From Parus major (Eukaryota; Chordata; Aves; Passeriformes; Paridae): a DNA stretch of 64,000 bases. Below are positions 22,701-33,152 of this stretch, one piece after another. Where the stretch lies: contig NC_031768.1 in the NCBI RefSeq assembly GCF_001522545.3, positions 86,493,566-86,557,565 of the forward strand, written 5' to 3'. The notes beneath the pieces were generated by a model, which saw only the letters and a list, made by a program, of their open reading frames with translations, searched no databases and was not told the origin of the DNA. The position numbers and the translations under genes were made by a program. Positions within the stretch are counted from its first letter, which is position 1. The number at the start of each line of letters is the position of its first letter.

Positions 22701-24640
22701 CTTGCTATAATTACTTGCTTGATGCCAGGAGATGCTGGGAAGATGTGGTCTAGGATGCTGCTGTTATCTTGGTTGTCGAAGTCCATATTTCCAGGACTAG
22801 GTCACCCTTTAGTTTCTTTTATCTAAGAAGGAACAATACTAACTTCAAATTTTCACAACTTTGTGACAATACAGTGTATTATGTGAACTAATATATGTAA
22901 ACAAAATTAATACACTGTTACACTATAAAGATTGGTGGATATAATAGTCAAGGAAGATAATTTTTAGAACAACTGATACACATACTTAATGAAAATAATA
23001 ATTAAAAATACAGGTGGGTGAATAGTCAACTAATGTAGATTGAGGTTTTTCTCCTCTCTGGCATTTATTTCCATTAAAACTCATAAGCAAAGCCCTAAGA
23101 AGAAATGAATGATGGCAAAGAAGGAACAAAGCAGAGAATAAGCCTGATCTGTAAGCACCACACTGCTTGTTTCAAGGGAGAATGGACACCCAGAAGCCTT
23201 CTTGCCTGCAAAAAATCTCATTATTTGTGATAAAGATTAAAACCCAAAAAATTTAAATGCATGACTGTATAATGGTGGCTGCCAAGAACCAGTGTGGAGA
23301 CTGTAAAGGTGCAGGGTCTGTTTTTTCACATTCTGTCTTGAGCTGCCCCTCAGTCCTTTACACTTCTGCGCTTCCCCAAATTTTCTTCAGTTATCTCTTA
23401 TGAATTTTCTGTAACTTTTCCTCTTTCTGTGCCAGGCTTTCTTAGGGAAAAAATACCTTTGTACTTCACCAAACATAGCAACAAACAAAGCAACAAGGCT
23501 TTGGGTATGGAGTATCCAGAAGGATATTATAAGGTTTTAGTTTACTGATCTGTATGATTATTTTTCAGAAATCTGTGAAAATGTGCTATTTCAGACAGTT
23601 GCAGTGATAAATCTGCCCCTGAAAAAAATCTCCTTGAAGATTTTATCCACTAAATATTTCTGCTTCAAAACTGCTTGTCAAACATGTCCTCTCATGTATA
23701 AATAGTACCCTTCTTATTCTTTCCTCTGCCTGCTATTCTATTTGCTGTTCCCAGCTCCTCCCTTTCTTCTTCACATCCCTTTCTTTCCTTGTCTGTCTTT
23801 TATAGTCGCTCTGTGTGTATCTTGCTTTCTCTACCTTTGTCTCCCACCTCTCTCACTCTTATCCTCCTTCTTCTCTCCTTTTTCTTTGAAACTCTATTCC
23901 CCTTGTCTTAGCCTCACCCCTCCCTTTTATCCTCCTCAGATATTCTCTCATGGGTGGTTTTCTTCTCTTTGGTTTGTGTGGTCTGCCCTGCACATTCCAA
24001 TTCTTTTCTCTTCAAGACCTAACATGTTTCACACAGTGAGGAGAGTATTTGAGAAATGAATTATGCTTTGCTGCTCTGACCATTGTTTTGATAACTGAAA
24101 CTTTAAATATTACGAGATCTGTTTGTGTCTCTGGACATTTGAAACTTACTTTTGTGTGGAATCGTGTCTATAAAATGAATGTCTGTGTAATTTGGAGTAC
24201 GATTGTCTTTATCAGTGTCTCCAAACTTTCTTGATCATGTATCCCTCTTGGTAAAAGGCTTTAACATACACCCCTGTTATACATATATTTACTTATTTAT
24301 AAATTATGCACTACTGAAGTTCTGTTAATTTGCCCCTGAACACCAATGGGCTGCCTTGCATACTCCTTTGGGGTGGCTGCACCCCACTTTGGAGATCACA
24401 GCTCTGTATCACACAAGCCACACTGCTGCATGAGACATGCTGGTTTTGTCACATTTAAGATTCTCCTGAGAATCCCATCCATCTGCGGTAGTTTGGGATT
24501 GAGAGCTTTTTCTTCTCTGTTTCTGTCATGTCGGCTGTGGTTGTTTATATATTGAGAGGGCTGAGTTTTTCTGGTAGGGTGTGATAATTTCCCTAGCAGA
24601 GGGAGATTTCAGAAACTGGAATTTTTATTTTTTTTTTAAA
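19793..24640. other. Intergenic, no gene recognised
   Basis: A short TTTC run lies at about 20079-20103. An 11-bp inverted repeat (22871-22881 and 22908-22918) and a strongly pyrimidine-rich tract at about 23715-23965 are also visible. Open frames are short and without domain features. Confidence 0.5.
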
Positions 24641-24689
24641 GATACAAATTCTGCAGCATTGCAAAATGCTGCAACATTGGAGAAAAAAC

Positions 24690-24760
24690 ATTTAAACGCT
24701 GACGTAAAAATTAATCCCTCATAAAAGACCGAGTGTCAGCTCGCCTTTCGCCAGGTGAGG
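24690..24760 (+). promoter_or_regulatory. Possible minor promoter plus splice donor
   Basis: A CRE-like TGACGTAA (24700-24707) is followed by ATAAAAG (24721-24727), an initiator-like stretch about 10-25 bases on, and CTTTCGCCAG|GTGAGG, a good splice donor with exon end at 24754. This could be an untranslated first exon for EPHB6 or a non-coding transcript. No transcript evidence is available here and short motif matches occur by chance. Confidence 0.2.
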
Positions 24761-25965
24761 TTTTAAAGAGGGTTTGGATGTTGCATGTGGACGCATGCAC
24801 AGGAACTTTTCTCAGACTTCCCTATTCAGTGTAGCAGTTCGCTCATGCTTGGCTTTCATTCCACAAGAAGGAGGAGGAGGAGGAGGTTTTGGGGGGAATA
24901 TTCCGTTACCATAAAGGGGAGGAAGTGTTTCTGCAGCTATTGAACAAAGCAGCTAGTTAACCTCTTTCCCGACCCCGGTGCAATGGTACAGTCCCACTGC
25001 TCCTTTCTAGGGGCCAGATGCTCCTCATAGTAGTAAAATGAGGAAGAAAGGAAAACATATGTGCAAAAATTTACTACCCAGCTCAGTAAAGACCAGATTC
25101 AAGGAGGAGCTGAATACCTGCAATTTCTCCTAAAGTAAATTTCTTTTAGAACCAGATGGGGGGGAGGGAGAGGGAGGGAAGTTGGAAGGAAAGAGGTCTG
25201 TTGTAATTGGTGTCTAGAAACCCCCACAGAGAAGATTAAGAAAGAAACTATGCTGTCTGGGAAGAAGTAGGTATTTGTGTTACTCTGCATATATACAGAA
25301 CTGCTAGAAAAGGCTGTGTTCTGTGGAAACTAGCCCTAGCTTTTTGAACACTGAGATATGTCACTGTCTGCTGATGGTACTTGTTTTAAGCAGAACTTTA
25401 TTCAATGCGCTTTTTCCTTTTGTATGTGTACCGGTGTCTTAAGTATAAGGGAATCACGGTCACTTTCTATTGTGCGTATTGTGAAGCTCATACTTCAAAC
25501 CAAAGAGAGTTACTTTGGGAACAGAAGCCCAAAATTCTGCTCTGTGTTATCACAGAAGTTTTTATGAATTGTGAGGCACTGAGTTTTGATATCTTTTCCA
25601 TTCAGTGCCAATGCATGCTGTGTTTAGCTCACTGCATCCTCCCTCATTTTCTACCACTCGGCTGTGTAACTCACTGAATGGTAGGAACGAGCAGAGGGTA
25701 ATGCTTTATGCCTCATCCACTAGCATTGCTCTGTATTCAGCCCAGTGACATTTCCAGAATGAGTAGGTAGACTCTTGTTCTTGCACTAGCAGGAAACAGG
25801 AGACACCCAGAAAGATTTGTCAAAAAAGATGCTTTTAGTCCTTTGTTTCCACATCGGAAGGTGAGGTTCTCTCCTTTGAAGAACTGAGAAATCCCGTTTG
25901 ATTCACCCTCACAACTGAGGTTTGTCAATATCTAGAATCAAGGAAGCACCTCGCCTCTGTGATGT
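24761..25965. other. Intergenic, no gene recognised
   Basis: A short GGA repeat (about 24870-24886) precedes ETS-like GGAAGT motifs near 24913. Nothing coding was recognised. The open frames at 25358-25677 overlap one another and carry no domain. Confidence 0.45.
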
Positions 25966-26505
25966 TTCTCAGAATCACAGCATGGGTCAGGTCAGAAGGG
26001 ATCACAGAATTGGTCATCTGCTCCAACTTCCCTGCTCCAGCAGGGTCATCCCAGAGCACACGGCACAGGATTGTGTCCAGTCAGTTCTGGAATATCTCCA
26101 GTGACAGAGACTCCACAACCTCTCTGGGCAATCCATCCCAGCGCTCAGTCACCCTCACAGTAAGGAAGTTCTTCCTCATGTTCAGCTGGAACTTCCCGTG
26201 CATCAGTTTCTGCCCATTGCCCTGTGTCCTAGTGCTTGGCACCACTGAGGAGAGCCTGGATCCACCCCAACACCCTCCCTGCAGATACAGACACTGGTGA
26301 GCCCCCTCTCAGACATCTCTTCTCGAGGCTGAACAGGCCCAGCTCCCTCAGCCTTTCCTCATAAGAAAGGTACTGTTAATAATCTTTGTAGCCCTCCACT
26401 GGACCTGCTCCTGGAGCTCCGTGTCACTCTTGGACTGAGGAGCCAAGCACTGGACACAGCACTCCAGGGGCGCCTCACCAGGGCTGAGTGGAGAGGAAGC
26501 ATTGG
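25966..26505 (-). mobile_element. CR1 LINE 3' fragment
   Basis: The reverse complement of a CR1 3' end starts with TCAGAATCACAGCATGG and continues through GAGACTCCACAACCTCTCTG, GGCAATCCATCCCAGCGCTC, GTAAGGAAGTTCTTCCTCAT, CTGAACAGGCCCAGCTCCCT and GCACTCCAGGGGCGCCTCAC. It is well preserved compared with the copy at 1960-2525. It ends close to the CpG island, so it may sit just upstream of the presumed EPHB6 promoter. Confidence 0.88.
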
Positions 26506-26639
26506 AGGTGGAGTACAAGGAAGCACAGATGCACGAACTTGGGGCTGGGTTATGCAGACCAACAGGAGATGGCACACAGTAACACGGATTTCAACAGCGT
26601 CAAGAGAGACTGACCAAGGATCAGTCTTGTGTGGCCACG

Positions 26640-27900
26640 CTGTCCTCGCTGACCTGACCCTGGCAGGGGCTGGGGCAGGGGCTTGAGCAGAGGTTGGGGC
26701 GGGCACAGCTGCGGCCACGCTCGGGATCCCCGGAGAGCCGGCGGTGAGGGAAGACCCTTTTGGAAAATCCCCTTCTCGAAGAGGCTGGGTGGGGGAAGCG
26801 GGAGGGGTTCGGCAGCACAGCCCGGGATCGCGGAGGGAAGCCGGTGCCGCCCAGCGACCCGCCCAGCGGAGCGGCTCCGAGGGGAGGGGAGGGGAGACTG
26901 CCGGCGGCCGGGGGAGCCGGCGGGGCGTGCGGCACAGAGGATGGCGATGGCCGCGGAAGTGACAGGAGTGGCTGCAGCCGCCTCGGAGTGCGGGATCCCG
27001 CAGCGCCCCCACCCCCATTTGCCGTCGCTGGGCTTCTGCGAAGGAAAGCAGGTCGGGGGGGCGGAGAGAGAATGGAGGAGGGGCACGGCGAGGAAGGGAG
27101 GGAGGGAGGGGGGAGAGAAAGCGAGAGAGAGAGAGAGAGAGAGAGAGGAGCCCGGAGAAAGGGACAAGGCAGATCTGGGAAGCGAGAGGAAGAGAGACTC
27201 CTGCAGGAGGGGGAACCTGGGCGGGGAGAGGACATTCCCAGCGAAGGGCCTGGAGGGGAGCGCAAGGATCGGGACTGCTCATAAGCATCCGACTTGTTGA
27301 AAGACGTCGAGCGAGGCCAGAGGCTGTGCCCGGGGCCGGGGGACAAAGCGGCGCTGGCCCGCCGGGATGGTGCAACTCGCGCGGTGAAAATGGTCTTTGT
27401 CCAACTTTTCTGATGCCGGGAGGCCGGGCGGCACGGCTCTAGCGGGAAGGGCTCCTGCGAACACCGCTCGAGTAATGCTGGGAAGTGGAGGGGGTGTTAC
27501 TGGAGTCCTGCACAAGGTACCGCGGCGGGCGGGCGAGGACGGGCATTGTGAGTCCGGCCGGGGCGCTCGGAGCCGGCGGGACGTGGTCGCGGGTACCCGC
27601 GGGTCTCTGCCATCCGGGGGAGGGGGCACAGAACAAACGAGGACTACTTCGGAAGGGGTTAAAAGTCCGCAGGTGATGTTTTTTTCCTCCTTTCCCGGCG
27701 TGTGCTGTCGAAAGGCTGCGTTACCGGGACGCTCCCCCGAGCGCGCCTCTGCTGTCAGGTGCCGGCTGTGGGCACGGGAGGACAGAGGTGGGGAGCCGGG
27801 TCACGGCCTCTCCGCTCACAGGGGTTACCCCCAGAGCCCTTCCACGCGGCCACGGTGCGCTTGGTCTGCTCCCGTGAGCGGTGTTTCCCCTCTCTCTAGC
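26640..27900 (+). promoter_or_regulatory. CpG island, candidate EPHB6 promoter
   Basis: About 1.25 kb is dense in CpG and G/C boxes (GGGGCGGG near 26697 and 27219), unlike everything around it. It includes purine-rich GGGAGG and (GA)n repeats. Vertebrate CpG islands of this size usually mark promoters. The signal-peptide exon of EPHB6 has a splice acceptor upstream of its ATG, so at least one untranslated exon must lie further 5'. This is the only large island between TRBV and EPHB6. One possible donor is CACAAG|GTACCG (exon end 27516); others are at 27672 and 27759. Direction and exact start are inferred. Long open frames on both strands here reflect GC content. Confidence 0.5.
27100..27148. 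repeat. GGGA-rich run and (GA)n microsatellite in CpG island
   Basis: GGGAGGGAGG is followed by GAGAAAGC and about 13 GA units. Purine/pyrimidine mirror repeats like this can form triplex DNA and bind GAGA-type factors; whether it matters for the promoter is not known. Confidence 0.9.
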
Positions 27901-30900
27901 CCCCTGAAGAGCCGTAGGGAAATGCTGCCTTTGAAGCAGGGCTTGATGGATGCTGGTGTGGGTTCCCGATCCTCGTGGAACGACACAGGGGAGGCTGTGT
28001 GGCCTTGTCTGTGGGTAGGGTTGCTCAGCGTTCTTGTGGGGGACAGATGGTTGTATGAGTGCTTGTGGCAGAGAAAAGCCATGTTAGGCTATTTTTCAAG
28101 GAGATGATGCAAGTTACTACTACTCAAACTAAATAAATCTGTGAATGTGGGAGGGGCTGTTGTGATGGGTAATTTTAATTTTGCCTTTTGTGGGATACAC
28201 TGAGATGATTTCACTTACTCTGAAGTTTCTCTTGCTGTTACCACACTCATTTGGCTGGGGAGGAGAGTGAGTATCACCTCCCTTTCCTACAGGTTCCAGA
28301 AATCAGAGAGTAAAGATGGGGAAGGAAATCTCCCAAGAGGCATCCTTCACTAGCAGTGATACCAATTCATACAGATTCATGGTGAAGTAGAGTGAGAGGG
28401 CATATGGAAACAACAAAGTCAAGGAGAGCTGGCTGCCACCGCATACATCTGTTACAGAGGCAAATCTGTAGCCTCAGATGCAATGAAGGAGGAGGCTTCC
28501 TTTTTCATTGTTATATGGGTTCTAATCCGAAACATGGAACTGGATGTGGGTACACCTCTTGTTTAGTCAGAGCTGATCCACCTGCCCTAAGCCATTAATA
28601 CAAGATTTATTGGCTATTCTTCATTCCCAGTTTGAAATAATTCCAACCTAATAATCCTCTTTTGATGTCTCCCCATTTAATTGCAGAAAAAAAAATACAG
28701 TTTTTCTCTAGAAGTTCACTCTCTAAATTCAACACCTTGCACTACTTCAGTTTGCTTTACTAATGTATTGGCAGGCTTCAGATAACTGCACATAATTGCA
28801 TCCTTTCCTTTACTGCTTTTTGCATGTACGCGCTCTTAGCTAAATTACGCATGTGCAGTTTTTAATTCCTTGACTTGTGTGCCCCTCTAGCCACTAAACA
28901 TTTTTTCTTGACTTCTGAGTTCTCTCCTATTTGACATTCTTGCACTTGCACTGAGCTGCTCAGAATTGTTTGCATGGCCGTGTGTTTTGATAGGTGGAAA
29001 TAGCATCACTTTGGGGCACTGGATATTGTATGAAGTAGGATTGCATGTCTTTCTATTTTCATCACCGAAACCCCACAGAAAGGCATGTTTTCTTGCATTG
29101 TTCTGAAGTTCTCAGCTCTTCCAAGCTGTTATCTGTGGCAAGAACAGCTTAGGTTGTGGAGACTTTTTGGAGAGGGCTGGGGAGGAGATGTCTATTCTCT
29201 TTTCTTTTGCCCAAGGCTGCTACTGTCTTTGCCTTCTGTATTTTACTTGGAGGCTGACCAATGGCACAGTGTAAATCCTTTTTGGAGGGAAGGCAGCTGG
29301 TGGCTCCAAGGAGACAGCTGCTTATTCTCCAGCATGCTCCCATAGGCTGCCAGCAGATGTGTCTGACAAGGGAGCTCATGCCTCAGTCCATTGAGAATTG
29401 TCTTCTTTATGCCTGTACAGATTCACTGTGTACATCCCTCTTTGTGCCCAGGTGCAGATGGCTTCCCCTTCTCCCCTCTGATACTGCATGTGCCATATGC
29501 AGAGAGTCATGTAAGAGATGAGTGTATTTTCTCCCCCCTTATCTTGTGTGCCTCCAATTAAGACAGATTTGTTTTTTGGCCAACGTTCCTTCCCCTGGAT
29601 TGTCAGAAGATTTATGCTTGCTTTTTCTCTGGTTCAGGAATGCTCCTCTCTCCAGATCTGCTCTCCCTAAAACCTTGGTTTCCTTGTATTTCATTGTCCA
29701 TTTGCAGTCCCTGTGCAGAGGGTTAACCTGAAGTCCCTACAGATTAGTGCAGAGTACGTTTGAAGCACACTCAAGGTTACACAATATATTTTTATTTTTC
29801 ATTTTTGTGGCCATGTTGCATATGTTTACTGCACACATAAACAATAGAAGGTGTAAGAAGTACAAATTGGTGTGTGTGGTCAAGCTAGAGCTTTATAATG
29901 CCATTTAGCTACCAAACAAGAGGGCAGTGTCTTCTAAAAAGGATGTTGTCATGAAAAATTATTTATTAAGAATAATACAGATTGGCTGGTTTTGGTTATA
30001 AATGTGATTTTTTTCTAAAAGCTCAAAGACTTATTTCTGTGAGAAGTTGATTAAAGGTTTAGGGGGAAACTGATGATCCCCTATAATATTATCATTATTT
30101 AGTCTTGCTTGCTGTTATTTTTGTTCCTTAAACATGATTTAATACTAGATTAATATTACATCTTGCTGTTGATTTTGATTTGTTAGCAAGTTTTGTATCA
30201 CCTTACAGAAATACAGGTAAGGTTTTCTTCCAGCTACTGACTCCACACATTCAGCGGTTTTCCTACTCATTATGACCTTATACTTTAGCTTCTACCTGAT
30301 AAATCCTGGGCTGGATATCACTCCTCTCTCCATAATTGTTCTTTGGCAGGTAATCATAAAGTGTCATGTGTTTCAGGGGTGTACACAAGTGTAACACAGG
30401 TGTATTTTGTAAATAATTCTGTAGATGTTGTACAACAGCAAACTAGCTCTCTTTCTCCAGTGCTGCCAACTGTGCTGTGCAAATAGACCCCCAAAAGGAT
30501 AAAAGTTCCTTAATTGCTCATGTCAGCCATAGCAGTCAAACATGTGAGCAGCAAATCCAAGTAAGAAAAAGCCATTTCATGTTGTCACTCTTCTCACACT
30601 TGATTTATACGAGGAGTTTTAAACTTAACAAACAACTACACTAGTACTTCCTTCTCAGAGGTGTGTGTCGTGCTTTTAAGAAATACTCCTCTGCCACCAG
30701 AAATAAAAATTTATAGGGAGTGTACTGTTAATATATGTTGTGTTTTAAAAAATGCAATTAAAATGTGTGCACTTTTTGGAGATCCTGGCACATTATTTTA
30801 TACTGAAGGCACTGTCTTGCCTTTTAAAAAGTCACTTAAAAAGAAGCTGATGCTTCTGTCACAGAGGTCCTACTTGAAGATTGTTCTTGAGACCACTTCT

Positions 30901-32699
30901 GACAAAAGCTCTTCTAGTCACTGGTTTCAATTTTCCATGCCTGCAGAGGCCCCTGTGCATTCTGCTACTCAGACCTGCTTGTCAAGAAGATTTTTGTTGA
31001 AACATTTCACATGCACACCCCCACTCCCGTGTGCACGCGCGTGTGCGCATGCTCATGTGTGCACACAGCTATGGGCAAGGAGCGGAAAATAGGCTGTCCT
31101 GGCAGCAGAGAAGATGCTGGGTACCGTAAGAACACAGCCTATCCAGCCTCAAAAGTACAGTCTTACATATGAAAGCTGAATCCTTGAGGTCTTGATTCAC
31201 CTTAGGATGGAAATTCTCACCAGCCCAGACCTGCACATTGAAACATACATGACTTCATTTTCAGACAGGCTTTTCTTTTTTTTTTTCCCTGTCTCCTTAA
31301 GCTTGCCAAGTAAATGATTCCTCTGCTGATTCTGCAGTTTCCAAGTACAGTTTTTTGCTCTGTGCCATGTCTCCCGAAAATATCCAACGTGTCTAAATCA
31401 TGTAATTAAACCCTAGAAGCTAGAGACTGAGAACTACTGACTCTTTGTAAGATATTTCTGTTTTAGCATACTGATGTTTCTCCAAGTTACTGTAAAGCTT
31501 TCAAAGCTCCCTAAATGACCTGATCTCTCTCCCACTTACTGCAAAACACTCACATGATATGAATCTGCTTGGCCCAGCTGACCACTTCAGAGGCAGTGTG
31601 TAGGATACAGACGCCTGTGTGGAAGCCTTTAGCATCAGGCTTACCACAGGTTCTCTCAGATCCTGCGTATGTCTGCAAATGGAAGCATGGTTCCTTGGCA
31701 GAACTCTCTTATCTTCTTAACTATTCTCTAAGAGGAGTGGGATGTCACAAGAGGGACAGTATTACAGAGATTTCTGAGCAGGTTTTGAATAATTTCAGTT
31801 TGAAAATTCAAACTGGACTGTTTATGAGACTGTTTGAATTTTCAAATGTTAGGTTTCACTCACAGCTAGGATCAATTTCATTCTGGTACGCAGAATCTGG
31901 AAGGCTTTCTGCACCAGGAAGATGTTTGAAATTACTCTTTTTTGGGTTTGAGCCAGGAAGAAGCTGCTGGAAGCACAGCTGGATTGGGATGTGTGCCTGC
32001 AGTTGTCTCCCAGATGGTCCCTTCCGTTCCTAATGTCAGTAGGCTTTCAGCTGGTGCCAGCAGCAATGGGGATGCAAATATGTAGTGACATTTTCACTTT
32101 TCAGTGAGTTTGCTAATCCCGTTTGGTGCATGTGTTGTCCCACACTATGGTATCAGGAATGGAATAGTTCTCTTGAGGAATGTTTGTTTCATTGCTTGTG
32201 CAGAGAGGCTCTTAGTGGTCTTCTCTTCTTCCAGTATCTAACAGTGTTAGAAATACATAAAGATGCAGTACCACGTGATGTGAGAGCAGATCCTGGTGAC
32301 CTGAGTATAAATCAGCAGTCTGTTAAAGTCTAGGGGATAGATAGAGGCTTGACAGAGGGAATTTTCTTGGTTTGCACGTGCCTTGTTCTGCTGGGACATG
32401 TATGTGGAGTCAGATGCTGAAGAGTAATTACTCTTCATTTTGAGCCTTATTGTAGCTACCTTTTTGCTTGGGGCCCCAGGCTGAGCACCAGAAAGACATT
32501 TGGTGAAATAACGTAATGGGAATGATGCATGACTTGTGCTCCTTGTTTCAGTCAGAAGTCCTCTTAACTCAGACTGCAAGAATGGTGTTGACAGTTGTGT
32601 GTTTTTCATGAATAATTTTACCAGTCTTGAACTAGAAGTGGCTCTGGATGGTCTCAGAGAGCTGAAGGTTCTTGGAAGAGCTAAGGACATCCTCAGGTA
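27901..32699. other. Presumed EPHB6 5' intron, no exon recognised
   Basis: No coding exon was recognised. An alternating purine-pyrimidine stretch lies at 31029-31067 and a 15-bp inverted repeat at 31799-31846. Open frames of 143 codons (30661-31092) and 154 codons (31569-32033) have no domain, no repeat match I know and unremarkable composition. I treat them as chance. Confidence 0.4.
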
Positions 32700-33152
32700 G
32701 AAGATGGAGGGCCTTGAAGGGAGGGTGGGCCAGAGAAGGCCAGGAAGAGAGGTGAAGCACTTCTGAAGACAAGCTGAGAGAGCTAGGATTGTTCAGACTG
32801 GAGAAGAATCTGGAGTGACATTACTGTGTCCTTCCAGTACATGAAGGGGATATAAGAGAGCTGGAGAGGGACTTTTGGCAAGGGCATGTAAGCAATACAA
32901 CATCTAGGAAAGACTTCAGACTTGAAGGGTTGGTGTAGAGGAAGGAATTCTTTACTCAGAGTGTCGTGAGGCGCTGGAACAGGTTGCCTGGAGAAGCTGT
33001 GGATGCCCCATCCCTGAAAGTGTTCAAGGCCAGACTGGATGGGGCTTGAAGCAACCTGATCTAGTGGAAGGGATCCCTGCCCATGGCAGGGGGATCAAAA
33101 TTGAATGGTCTTTAAGGTCCCCTCCAACTCAAACCATTCTGTGATTCTGTGA
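32700..33152 (+). mobile_element. CR1 LINE 3' end
   Basis: The plus-strand CR1 3'UTR carries TTCAGACTGGAGAAGAATCT, CCTTCCAGTACATGAAGGGG, GGCGCTGGAACAGGTTGCCT, GAAGCTGTGGATGCCCCATC, AAGTGTTCAAGGCCAGACTG and GGTCCCCTCCAACTCAAACC. It ends in two octamer units (ATTCTGTGATTCTGTGA). The 5' boundary is approximate. Confidence 0.9.

Noticed and set aside
26359..27375. 338-codon minus-strand open frame over the CpG island
   Set aside because: GC-rich DNA lacks stop codons; frames of similar length exist on both strands, the protein is low-complexity P/S/R/L, and its C-terminal part runs into a CR1 fragment.
30661..31092. 143-codon open frame as a possible novel gene
   Set aside because: No domain, signal peptide or splice context; its end runs through the alternating purine-pyrimidine tract.
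31569..32033. 154-codon open frame as a possible novel gene
   Set aside because: Starts without an ATG in its first codon, contains the 15-bp inverted repeat, and shows no domain.
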